The notes under the pieces are model-generated. The model did no database searches and was not told where the DNA came from. It worked only from the letters and a program-made list of their open reading frames with translations. From the NCBI GenBank assembly GCA_902796595.1, contig CADBPM010000014.1, positions 115,701-179,700 on the forward strand: a stretch of 64,000 bases of DNA, written 5' to 3'. Positions 18,328-26,107 of the stretch are shown here, in pieces. Origin of the DNA: an uncultured Lachnospiraceae bacterium. Its GTDB lineage: Bacteria; Bacillota; Clostridia; Lachnospirales; Lachnospiraceae. The position numbers were made by a program, and so were the translations under genes. The stretch's first letter is position 1, and every line of letters begins with the position of its first letter.

Positions 18328-19956
18328 ATGAGAAAAAAGTTATTATCAGTCGTTCTTTGCTCTGCCATGATAGCTACAATGGCTGGATGCGGAAGTAAAG
18401 ACGAGGCAGCTTCAAGTGCAGCGCAGACAAGCACAGCTCCTTCAAGCACATCAAGTACAGCAAGTACACCTGCATCAACAACATCAAGTACAGCTCCTGC
18501 CACTGTTACAGCAGAAGAAGTACCAGCTGCTTTCCAGCACATTACATTTGATAATGGCAAGCAGGAAGAAGAAGGATATGTAGGTGTACAGCAGGTTGAA
18601 GACAAGGGCGATGCTGACGGAGGAAACTTTGGTCTTAAGGATGACAAGGATTACAAATTTCAGTATGCTGCAGGTCCTGTAGGTGATGCTCTTTATGTAG
18701 ATGGCAAGGAAGGTGTTAATCTTAACCTTAAGCCAACCAACACAGATCAGTGGACAGTATCTTTTTGGGTAAATGCAGACAGACTTGCTACTTATGGACC
18801 AACTCTTCAGTTTGGTTACAATATCGGAAGAGCAGCAGATGCCGGTAACAACGTTACATGGGCAAACGTAACACAGTCTGAATGGGGCGAGAATTCAGCA
18901 AAGATTTTCCCTATTGTATGGAGCCGCAACGAAGCAAGTGATGCTGCCGATGGTACAGACTGCTGGCCATGGATGTATTCGTTCGATAATGAAATTCATG
19001 GTAAGCGTGAATGGGCTATGGTAACGATCGTTGCAACTGGTGAAGCTCAGGATGGACCTACTGGTTCAAAGACTACAGGTGCAAAGTTCTATGTAAATGG
19101 CGAAAAGAAGTATGATTCTCAGGACAACTATCAGAATGGTACATACTTCGAATATACATGGGATGCTACACTTGCTCCAAATATCATGAAGCCTGATCAG
19201 TCAAAATTTGAATCATACTTTGGTATCAACTACTGGGATACAGTATTCAAGGGTTTTGTAGATGATATGTACACATTTGACACAGCTCTTACAGATGGAC
19301 AGGTACTTTCACTCTACCAGATGGGTGATGCTACAGTTAAGACAGAAGCTCCAAAGGGCGGTGATGACAAGGAAGCAGAGACTTCAAGTGCAGCTCCTGC
19401 AGCAAGCGTAACTCCTGATGCGAATGCTATCGAATCAGTTGGTAAGACCGATTTTTCTAATGGTTGGTGGTCAGACTGGTCAAGCGCTACCCAGATCAAG
19501 GATGGCGAAACAAAGACTGTTAAGTTTAAGAACTATACAAACGGTTCAGATAACTGGCATAACTATGTTGTAGGTTTTGGTAACACAAAGAATGATGCTC
19601 ATCAGGATCCTAACTCTGTAGATGGACACCAGGAATTTGCAGCTGTTCGTGCAGATGCTTGGGGATGGCTTTCAGGTGATGGCAACAAGAACCTTAATGA
19701 TAATGGTTGTACATATACTACATCATGGGGAGATGACTGGGCTACATGGCTTGCAGCTATGAATGGCGCTGATGTTACGCTTACTATTAAGAGAACAGGC
19801 AATGATCTTTCTGTTGATGCTGTTATAGCAGGTTCAGATGGCAAGGAGTATACCTCAAACTGCCAGATTCCAGCTGCTTCATCAGGTGTTGATGGAGATG
19901 TTTATTTCTTCCTTACAAATGAGGCTGCTTATCTCGACATCCTTTCTATCGAATAA
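18328..19956 (+). CDS. LamG-domain lipoprotein, likely surface carbohydrate-binding
   Basis: 542 residues with no recognisable catalytic site. Lipobox MAGC (Cys near 21), a Ser/Thr/Ala linker, a concanavalin/LamG-like domain (about 65-335, with QWTVSFWVNADRLATYGPT and FVDDMYTFDTALTDGQVLSLYQ), a second Ala/Ser linker, then a beta-rich domain (about 365-542) rich in Trp (WWSDWS, AWGWLSG, WGDDWATW). Its signal peptide resembles that of the upstream binding protein, 77 bases away. I infer a membrane-anchored glycan-binding protein that holds the polymer near the transporter; ligand unknown. Confidence 0.82.
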   Translation: MRKKLLSVVLCSAMIATMAGCGSKDEAASSAAQTSTAPSSTSSTASTPASTTSSTAPATVTAEEVPAAFQHITFDNGKQEEEGYVGVQQVEDKGDADGGNFGLKDDKDYKFQYAAGPVGDALYVDGKEGVNLNLKPTNTDQWTVSFWVNADRLATYGPTLQFGYNIGRAADAGNNVTWANVTQSEWGENSAKIFPIVWSRNEASDAADGTDCWPWMYSFDNEIHGKREWAMVTIVATGEAQDGPTGSKTTGAKFYVNGEKKYDSQDNYQNGTYFEYTWDATLAPNIMKPDQSKFESYFGINYWDTVFKGFVDDMYTFDTALTDGQVLSLYQMGDATVKTEAPKGGDDKEAETSSAAPAASVTPDANAIESVGKTDFSNGWWSDWSSATQIKDGETKTVKFKNYTNGSDNWHNYVVGFGNTKNDAHQDPNSVDGHQEFAAVRADAWGWLSGDGNKNLNDNGCTYTTSWGDDWATWLAAMNGADVTLTIKRTGNDLSVDAVIAGSDGKEYTSNCQIPAASSGVDGDVYFFLTNEAAYLDILSIE

Positions 19957-19982
19957 TAGACTTAGGAACCTTAATTATTGAT

Positions 19983-20016
19983 AAGAGGCGTCGGAAACTT
20001 TCCGGCGTCTCTTTTA
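19983..20016 (+). terminator. Terminator after LamG lipoprotein gene
   Basis: AGAGGCGTCGGAA pairs with TTCCGGCGTCTCT (two G-U pairs), followed by TTTT. Confidence 0.8.
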
Positions 20017-20050
20017 TCTTATCAGGAAAGCTTGAAATCCGAGAATAAGG

Positions 20051-20123
20051 ATTAGCCGACCATGTTTTACCGCTCTCGCGATGGCAGGTAGAGTGTATTA
20101 CCGGACTTTGTCCGACAATACAA
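20051..20123 (+). repeat. R3 repeat, copy 2
   Basis: Same order of elements as copy 1: an AGCC..CGCTCTCGCGATGG half and a GTATTACCGGACTTTGTCCG hairpin half. It lies between the LamG terminator and the promoter of the ArsR-like gene. Confidence 0.75.
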
Positions 20124-20178
20124 TAATTATAGATTCCTGTTAAAAATGTAAAAATATTGACTTATATGCCTGAAGTGC

Positions 20179-20207
20179 TTGAATTTACTGCTTTTTTGAT
20201 GTATTAT
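20179..20207 (+). promoter_or_regulatory. Promoter of the ArsR-like regulator
   Basis: TTGAAT at 20179-20184, 17-bp spacer, TATTAT at 20202-20207, 48 bases before the ATG. Confidence 0.6.
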
Positions 20208-20255
20208 GGATATGCATAAAATATTTTAATAAAAGATAAAGAACAGAGGTTTAAT

Positions 20256-21176
20256 ATGCTCCGCTTGAAGTCACTTGATGAGGCACTTGAAATATTCAAG
20301 GCATTGGGAAGCGATATAAGAACAGATATCGTAAGGATCCTCATAGATGAAGGCCCCATGAATATGAATGAGCTTGCTGGACGCCTTGATATTACAAATG
20401 GGGCGCTTACAAGCCATATAAGAAAGCTTACCGAAGCCGGTCTTATAACTGTAAGAGGAGAGACCAGCGGTCATGGCAATCAGAAGATCTGTACTGTAGA
20501 TATTGATAAGATACTTGTTGAAGTACAGGCTGAAAAAGTAGAAGAAGAATCATACACAGCAGATATAAGAGTAGGGCAGTACTCAGATTACAATGTATCC
20601 GGAGCCTGCGGGCTTGCTACGAGTGAGGGGATTATCGGTGAGGTTGATGATCCAAGGTTTTTTTCTCATCCTGAACATTATAATTCAGATGCTCTTTGGT
20701 TTGAGAATGGCTATATTGAATATGTTATCCCCAATCTTCTTCCTGAAGGGGCATCATTTGATGAAATAGTCCTTTCTATGGAAGCAGGGGATTTGGTAAA
20801 TAATAATGAGAAGGCGGAAAAAATACCGGCTGAGATAAGATTTTTATTAAATGGAGTTGATCTTGGAAAATGGCTGTCACCTGGCTACGTTGGAAGTGCC
20901 AAGGGAATTTTCACCCCTTCGTGGTGGAGTCCTAAGTGGGAGCAGCATGGTCTTCTTAAGATGCTTGTTATAAATCATAACGGTACTTTTATAGATGGAC
21001 TGAAGATTTCAGCAACCAAAATAGATTCCTTTAATTTTGATTCGAGCAGTGTTGTAAAGCTTCGTATGGAAACTGCAAATGATTCAGGATGCGGTTTTGC
21101 AATCTACGGCAGATGTTTTGGTAATTATAATCAGGATATAGATGTAAAGGTAGTCTTTTCAGGTAAAAATAAGTAA
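20256..21176 (+). CDS. ArsR-like winged-helix regulator with C-terminal beta-rich sensor domain
   Basis: 306 residues. Residues about 5-85 are a winged helix of the ArsR type (IFKALGSDIRTDIVRILIDEG, recognition helix TNGALTSHIRKLTEAGLI). No cysteine metal motif such as ELCVCDL is present, so it is unlikely to sense metals. The remaining 210 residues are beta-rich with many aromatic residues (ALWFENGYIEYVIPN, LSPGYVGSAKGIFTPSWWSP), resembling a jelly-roll ligand-binding domain. Directly downstream of the transport locus, it is the obvious candidate regulator, perhaps sensing an oligosaccharide; this is inference. A terminator shared with the converging argD gene follows. Confidence 0.82.
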   Translation: MLRLKSLDEALEIFKALGSDIRTDIVRILIDEGPMNMNELAGRLDITNGALTSHIRKLTEAGLITVRGETSGHGNQKICTVDIDKILVEVQAEKVEEESYTADIRVGQYSDYNVSGACGLATSEGIIGEVDDPRFFSHPEHYNSDALWFENGYIEYVIPNLLPEGASFDEIVLSMEAGDLVNNNEKAEKIPAEIRFLLNGVDLGKWLSPGYVGSAKGIFTPSWWSPKWEQHGLLKMLVINHNGTFIDGLKISATKIDSFNFDSSSVVKLRMETANDSGCGFAIYGRCFGNYNQDIDVKVVFSGKNK

Positions 21177-21179
21177 AAA

Positions 21180-21216
21180 GAAGGCATTGCGCCTGTTTGA
21201 CGCAGTGCCTTTTCTT
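21180..21216. terminator. Bidirectional terminator between regulator and argD
   Basis: AAGGCATTGCG pairs with CGCAGTGCCTT, with a T-run on the plus side and an A-run on the other, between convergent genes. Confidence 0.85.
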
Positions 21217-22419
21217 TTAATAGGTTTCTTTAATACATTCAGAAAGGATAGCATACATTTTATCTATATCATCTTTTGTAATGACAAGAGGAGGAACAAA
21301 ACGTAAGATATTTGTTCCGGCGTTTATGATTATCAGTCCCTTTTCAAGAGCCTTATTTATAACAGGACCTACAGGTTTACTGAATTCAAGCCCCTGCATG
21401 AAACCAAGTCCTCGCCTTTTTGTTATCACAGGAAATTCATCCTTCAGGGCATCAAGCTTTCCTTCAAGGTAAGGAGTCAGCTTATTGACATTACCGAGTA
21501 TCCCCATTTCACTAAAAAGGTCAAATACAGTGCTTACAGCCCTGCAGGCAAGAGGGTTTCCACCATAAGTGCTGCCGTGGTCGCCTGCACAAAGAGAGTG
21601 GGCACCTACTTTTTCTGTCATCGCAAAAGCTCCTACAGGCACTCCACATCCAAGAGCCTTTGCACTTGTTACGATATCAGGCTTCACTCCGTAATGCTCA
21701 AACGCAAACATTTTGCCGCTTCTTCCCATGCCGCACTGGATTTCATCAAGGATAAGCAGGATATCCTTTTGGCGGCAAAGTTTTTCCACTTCTTTTATAA
21801 AAGTTATTTCTGCAGGATAGATTCCGCCCTCTCCCTGAACAGTTTCAAAAATGATCGCACAGGTTTTATCAGTAATATTTGCCTTAACGCTTTCAATATC
21901 ATTCATTTTGGCAAAGCGTATATTTCCAATCATTGGTTCAAAGGCTTCCCTGTATTTAGGATTTCCCGTCACAGAAAGAGCGCCATAGGTTCTTCCATGG
22001 AAACTGTGATCCATTGCAATGATCTCATGGTCTTTTTTGCCATCTTTTAAAAATGCATACTTTTTTGCAGTTTTTATGGCTCCTTCAATAGCCTCAGCGC
22101 CTGAATTGGTAAAGAAGACTCTGTCCATTCCGGAGGCTTTCTTAAACTTCTTCGCTGCATCTATAGCGGGTACATTGTAATAGTAGTTTGATGTATGTAT
22201 GAGTTTGTCAATCTGGTCTTTAAGTGCATCATTGTACTTTTTATTTCTGTAGCCAAGGGCAAAAACTGCAATTCCAGCAGCAAAATCAAGGTATTCCTTT
22301 TCGTCTGTGTCGTAAAGATGCACTCCATTGCCATGGTCTAATACTATCTGATACCTGTTATAGGTATGAAGCAGGTCCTTTTCTGCCTCTTCTATATATT
22401 CCTTCATTAGTTTACTCAT
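21217..22419 (-). CDS. argD: Acetylornithine aminotransferase
   Basis: 400 residues, a normal length for class-III PLP aminotransferases. It converts N-acetylglutamate semialdehyde to N2-acetylornithine in cytoplasmic arginine synthesis. Seen: VLDHGNGVHLYDTDEKEYLDFAAGIA start region, TNSGAEAIEGAIK, FHGRTYGALS, the PLP aspartate in ILDEIQCGMGRSG and the Schiff-base lysine in TSAKALGCGVPVG (near 253). Last gene of argC-argJ-argB-argD, 20 bases after argB. Its role as acetylornithine rather than another omega-aminotransferase rests on this context. Confidence 0.95.
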   Translation of the reverse strand: MSKLMKEYIEEAEKDLLHTYNRYQIVLDHGNGVHLYDTDEKEYLDFAAGIAVFALGYRNKKYNDALKDQIDKLIHTSNYYYNVPAIDAAKKFKKASGMDRVFFTNSGAEAIEGAIKTAKKYAFLKDGKKDHEIIAMDHSFHGRTYGALSVTGNPKYREAFEPMIGNIRFAKMNDIESVKANITDKTCAIIFETVQGEGGIYPAEITFIKEVEKLCRQKDILLILDEIQCGMGRSGKMFAFEHYGVKPDIVTSAKALGCGVPVGAFAMTEKVGAHSLCAGDHGSTYGGNPLACRAVSTVFDLFSEMGILGNVNKLTPYLEGKLDALKDEFPVITKRRGLGFMQGLEFSKPVGPVINKALEKGLIIINAGTNILRFVPPLVITKDDIDKMYAILSECIKETY

Positions 22420-22439
22420 TTAATGTGCCTCGCCTTTCT

Positions 22440-23318
22440 CTATTCATTATCATTCATAAATACAGTTCCGATACCGTGGTCAGTGAAAAATTCAAGAAGC
22501 AAGGCATGCGGTATGCGGCCGTCAAGGATATGGACGCGGTTCACGCCATTTTCAACTGCATTTGTACAGCCTGAAAGCTTTGGAAGCATGCCGCCGCCGA
22601 TAGTGCCGGAGCTTATAAGGTCATTTGCGGCAGTAACAGTAAGCCTTGATATGAAAGTTGAAGGATCATTTATATCCTTGTAGACTCCCTCTATATCCGT
22701 TAGAAAAGCTAGCTTTTCCGCCTTGACAGCCTTTGCTATGGCGCAGGCGGCATCGTCGGCATTTATGTTGTAGCTTGCATGATCTTTGTCGTAGCCAATA
22801 GGGCAGATAACAGGGATATAATCTTTTTCCATAAGGTCAAAAAGAATGGCAGGGTCTACATCAGTAATATCCCCTACAAAGCCTATATCTCTGCCGTCTG
22901 AATATTTCTTTGTTACCTTTAAAAGCCCTGCATCCTTTCCGCTTATCCCGACAGCCTTGACACCTAAGGACTGGATCAAAGTAACCAAAGTTTTATTTAC
23001 ACGGTTTAAGACCATTTCAGCGATTTCCATGGTTTCTGAATCTGTTACCCTTAGACCGTTGACAAATTCGGGGATTTTGCCGCTTTTTTCTACCCAGGTT
23101 GAAATTTCCTTGCCACCACCATGAACAATTATCGGTTTAAACCCGACAAGTTTAAGCAAAGTCACATCTTTGATGACATTTTTCTGCAGTTCCTTATCCT
23201 TCATTACAGAACCGCCGTATTTCACAACGATGGTCTTTCCATTGAATTGTCTTATATATGGAAGAGCCTCAATGAGGACTTCAGCTTTTTTCTGAACCAG
23301 TAAAAGATTTTCGTTCAT
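22440..23318 (-). CDS. argB: N-acetylglutamate kinase
   Basis: 292 residues, the usual length. It phosphorylates N-acetylglutamate, the second step of arginine synthesis. Seen: [15 protein letters not shown], the phosphate-binding GG in [10 protein letters not shown], and the C-terminal [15 protein letters not shown] loop. The start codon overlaps the stop of a tiny upstream ORF (ATGA) inside the leader element at 23319-23378, so translation is probably controlled or coupled there. argB is the only gene of this operon with such an element. Confidence 0.95.
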   Translation of the reverse strand: MNENLLLVQKKAEVLIEALPYIRQFNGKTIVVKYGGSVMKDKELQKNVIKDVTLLKLVGFKPIIVHGGGKEISTWVEKSGKIPEFVNGLRVTDSETMEIAEMVLNRVNKTLVTLIQSLGVKAVGISGKDAGLLKVTKKYSDGRDIGFVGDITDVDPAILFDLMEKDYIPVICPIGYDKDHASYNINADDAACAIAKAVKAEKLAFLTDIEGVYKDINDPSTFISRLTVTAANDLISSGTIGGGMLPKLSGCTNAVENGVNRVHILDGRIPHALLLEFFTDHGIGTVFMNDNE

Positions 23319-23378
23319 TTCCTGTACCTTGCCGCAGGCATGTGAGCAATCGGTGCCGTGCCTGCCGCGGTACCGATG
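23315..23378 (-). promoter_or_regulatory. Start-codon leader element L1, copy in front of argB
   Basis: It lies in the 84-base gap between argJ and argB. Arms GCAGGCA and TGCCTGC are separated by 18 bases, and the second arm ends 15 bases before the argB ATG. After it comes AAGGTACAG, which holds the likely ribosome site. A tiny ORF (23341 down to 23315, MPAARYRK) stops at the TGA overlapping the argB ATG. The open frame extends upstream as [10 protein letters not shown] small hairpin (TGAAAC/GTTTCA, 23385-23399) precedes it. Other copies: 35320-35383, 55465-55529 and 63307-63371. Confidence 0.8.
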
Positions 23379-23402
23379 AAAGCTTGAAACTACGTTTCAG
23401 AC

Positions 23403-24623
23403 TTAACTCCTGTAATCTGCGTTTATTTTTACATAATCATAGGTGAGGTCACATCCCCATGCGGTTGCACTTTCATTACCCTCATTCATAAATACCTCTG
23501 CAGTAACATATTTTTCTGAAAGTATCTTACTGGCAATTTCTTCGCTGTAATTGGCGGCACTTCCGTTTGTAAAAAGAAGAAGTCTTCCTGCATCACTTTT
23601 AATGTAGAGGTCAACCTTATCAGGGTCAAAAGAAACGCCGGAATAGCCAAGAGCACAAAGAATCCTTCCCCAGTTTGCATCATGCCCGAATATAGCGGCT
23701 TTGGTAAGGCTTGAACAGATCACAGATTTGGCAAGGACTCTTGCATCCTCCTTTGTAGCAGCCCCATTTACCTTTGTTTCAAAGAGGGCGGTGCATCCTT
23801 CGCCGTCACCTGCGAGCATTTTTGCAAGCTCAAGGCAGACAGCATAAAGAGCTTCTTTAAATGCGTCAAATGCAGGACCCTCTGCACTTATCTTCTTGTT
23901 GCCGGCAGCACCGTTTGCAAGGACGATAAGGCTGTCATTTGTGGACATATCTCCATCTACACTTATCATGTTGAAAGTGTCTTTAACGACGTCAGAAAGG
24001 GCACTTTGCAGGAGATTTCTTTCAATAGCCACATCACTGCACACATAGCAGAGCATTGTGCACATGTTCGGGTGGATCATGCCTGAACCCTTTGCCATAG
24101 CTCCGATATGACAGGTGATTCCATCAATGTTGAATTCGTAGGCAGTTTCCTTACTGTGTGTATCTGTTGTGATTATAGCATTTGCGGCTTCGGAAGCACT
24201 TTCTTTGTTTGAAGAGAGCATGCCTGACAAAAGATTTATACCATATTCAAGCTTGTTAAATGGAATCTGTGGTCCGATAACTCCGGTAGAGCCTACAAGT
24301 ACGCTTTCAGAAGAAATACCAAGGGTTTTTCCTGCCACCTCGCAGGTTTTTTTACATATCTTTAAACCTTCATCGCCGGTACAGGCATTTGCAATACCGG
24401 AATTGACTACAACAGCCTGAATTTTCGAGGTACTTACAGCCTTTTTATCCCAGATAACAGGAGCTGCCTTAACCACGTTGCTTGTAAATACACCTGCCGC
24501 ATCACATGGGCTTTCTGAAAATATCATTGCCATGTCCTTGCGGTCATTTTTTCTGAAACCGGCGTGTGCACCTGCCGCCTTAAACCCCTTTGCAGCAGTA
24601 ACGCCACCATCTAACTTTTTCAT
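23403..24623 (-). CDS. argJ: Bifunctional ornithine acetyltransferase/N-acetylglutamate synthase
   Basis: 406 residues. It transfers the acetyl group from acetylornithine to glutamate, so the pathway is the cyclic type. Seen: GVTAAKGFKAAGAHAG, VVVNSGIANACTG, the self-cleavage site around KGSGMIHPNMCTML (the Thr becomes the beta-chain N-terminus in the family), SVDGDMSTNDSLIVLANG and the C-terminal NADYRS. Fifteen bases separate it from argC. Confidence 0.95.
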   Translation of the reverse strand: MKKLDGGVTAAKGFKAAGAHAGFRKNDRKDMAMIFSESPCDAAGVFTSNVVKAAPVIWDKKAVSTSKIQAVVVNSGIANACTGDEGLKICKKTCEVAGKTLGISSESVLVGSTGVIGPQIPFNKLEYGINLLSGMLSSNKESASEAANAIITTDTHSKETAYEFNIDGITCHIGAMAKGSGMIHPNMCTMLCYVCSDVAIERNLLQSALSDVVKDTFNMISVDGDMSTNDSLIVLANGAAGNKKISAEGPAFDAFKEALYAVCLELAKMLAGDGEGCTALFETKVNGAATKEDARVLAKSVICSSLTKAAIFGHDANWGRILCALGYSGVSFDPDKVDLYIKSDAGRLLLFTNGSAANYSEEIASKILSEKYVTAEVFMNEGNESATAWGCDLTYDYVKINADYRS

Positions 24624-24638
24624 ATCTTTATCACCTCT

Positions 24639-25682
24639 TTAAACGCTGAATTTAAGTCCTGTATTTTCAGGCAGTCCAAACATTATATTCATATTTTGAA
24701 CAGCCTGTCCTGCCGCTCCTTTTACAAGGTTGTCTATGGCTCCCATCATTATTATCCTATTGGTGCGAGGGTCAACCTTGAAACCTATATCCACGAAATT
24801 TGTGTGTTCAACAAATTTTGTTTCAGGATATTTTCCATCAGGCAGCAGACGGATGAAATACTCGTCTTTGTAATATTTTTCGTATGCGGCTCTTATTGTT
24901 TTTTCTGAAGGAAGTCTTCCGTTTACATTGACAAGACTTGCATATTCGGTTGCAAGTATACCCCTGTTCATCGGCACAAGGTGCGGTGTGAAATTCAGGT
25001 TGAAATTTTTACCGCAGGCTTTTGAAAGCTGCTCTTCAATCTCAGGAGTATGCCTGTGGACTGCAACACCGTAAGGTTTTGCACTCTCATTTACCTCGCA
25101 GTAAAGATTTGCTGTCTTTGCGCCTCTCCCGGCACCTGTTACACCCGAAAGAGCGTCTATTATAAGAGTAGATGGGTCAATAAGTCCTTCTTTTACAAGA
25201 GGGTAGGCTGTAAGGATAGAGCATGTTGTAAAACAGCCAGGATTTGCAAGCAGTCTTGTGTGTTTTATCTGTTCGCGATTTATTTCACAAAGTCCATAGA
25301 CTGCTTCTTTTATAAGATCTGGAGACTGATGCTTTATCTTGTACCATTTTTCGTAGATATCAACATCAGTAAGCCTGTAGTCTGCTGAAAGATCAATGAA
25401 CTTACACTTTGAAAGAAGCTCTTTTGTAAGTTTCCCTGCAAGATAGCCCTGAGGGGTGGCTGTGAATATCACATCCGCCTTATTAACCAGTGCATCAAGA
25501 TCATCAGGCGAACAATTTTCATTTATGAGATTTCTAAACTGTCCGTAGATTTCTGAAAAGTCTTCCCCTTCGTAACTTTTTGAACCATAGCTCACTATGG
25601 CTACTTCAGGGTGTGAATAAAGTATTTTTGCAATTTCTGCTCCGGCATATCCCGTAGCACCAATTATCCCCGCTTTTATCAT
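24639..25682 (-). CDS. argC: N-acetyl-gamma-glutamyl-phosphate reductase
   Basis: 347 residues. It reduces N-acetylglutamyl phosphate to the semialdehyde with NADPH. Seen: nucleotide-binding GIIGATGYAGAEIAKIL at the N-terminus, the catalytic cysteine in LLANPGCFTTCS, and HLVPMNRGILAT. The start at 25682 is chosen because AGGGAGA lies six bases upstream and the Rossmann strand begins at once; the in-frame TTG at 25712 would add ten unlikely residues. First gene of the arginine operon, below ArgR-like boxes. Confidence 0.95.
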   Translation of the reverse strand: MIKAGIIGATGYAGAEIAKILYSHPEVAIVSYGSKSYEGEDFSEIYGQFRNLINENCSPDDLDALVNKADVIFTATPQGYLAGKLTKELLSKCKFIDLSADYRLTDVDIYEKWYKIKHQSPDLIKEAVYGLCEINREQIKHTRLLANPGCFTTCSILTAYPLVKEGLIDPSTLIIDALSGVTGAGRGAKTANLYCEVNESAKPYGVAVHRHTPEIEEQLSKACGKNFNLNFTPHLVPMNRGILATEYASLVNVNGRLPSEKTIRAAYEKYYKDEYFIRLLPDGKYPETKFVEHTNFVDIGFKVDPRTNRIIMMGAIDNLVKGAAGQAVQNMNIMFGLPENTGLKFSV

Positions 25683-25812
25683 AAATTTCTCCCTTATTGC
25701 AGTATCAGGCAAAGCTTAATATTTCACTCTGTCTGCCAACGCCATCATCACATAAATCTTAAAACAATGAAGTCTGAAAAACAATACAGTTTAATAAAAG
25801 TTATGATAGCTA

Positions 25813-25859
25813 TGAATAGTATTACTGCATAATTATACATTAAAATGTATAATATTACA
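25813..25859. promoter_or_regulatory. Tandem ArgR-type ARG boxes upstream of argC
   Basis: The site TGCATAATTATACA (25826-25839) fits the ARG-box pattern TGNATWWWWATNCA exactly. TGTATAATATTACA (25846-25859) and TGAATAGTATTACT (25813-25826) are close variants. A minus-strand TATAAT lies between the second and third. This predicts repression of argCJBD by an ArgR/AhrC-type regulator with arginine. The rest of 25683-25898 is AT-rich; I see nothing else in it except an AGGAGGAG at about 25878 with no ORF after it. Confidence 0.75.
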
Positions 25860-25898
25860 TATATACTCAAATGTCAAGGAGGAGTAAAATAAAATTGA

Positions 25899-25973
25899 AC
25901 TAATCGGCTATATATAAGTGCTCTCGCGCTAGCCGGCAGAGTGTATTACCGGACTTTGTACGATGATACAATA
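25899..25973 (+). repeat. R3 repeat, copy 3
   Basis: Contains the CTCTCGCG core, GCCGGCAGAGTGTATTACCG and a hairpin half close to that of copy 2. It is followed 16 bases later by an R2 repeat, the same composite order as at 28-170. Confidence 0.75.
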
Positions 25974-25988
25974 AATGTCAGTTTTTAC

Positions 25989-26085
25989 AGTAAGCGAAGA
26001 AAATAATTGCGGATAGAGCAAGTCTATCCAGCAATAATTCTCGGCGACGTTTATTGTAAACGAAATTATTTATTTCGTTTACGAT
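25989..26085 (+). repeat. R2 repeat, full-length copy B
   Basis: About 97 bases, from AGTAAGCGAAGAAAATAATT to TTTCGTTTACGAT. The 3' part is itself a hairpin (GTAAACGAAAT / ATTTCGTTTAC). It ends 22 bases before the dehydrogenase ATG, just upstream of its ribosome site. Confidence 0.8.
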
Positions 26086-26107
26086 ATGAACAGATTTGGA
26101 GGAAATC

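Noticed and set aside
20256..20520. Metal-sensing ArsR/SmtB repressor
   Set aside because: The fold matches, but the cysteine and histidine metal sites are absent and the large extra domain points to another ligand.
25877..25898. A perfect AGGAGGAG site with no gene after it
   Set aside because: The only frames after it close within a few codons. It may be the remnant of a gene displaced by the R3/R2 repeats, but nothing supports a real product.
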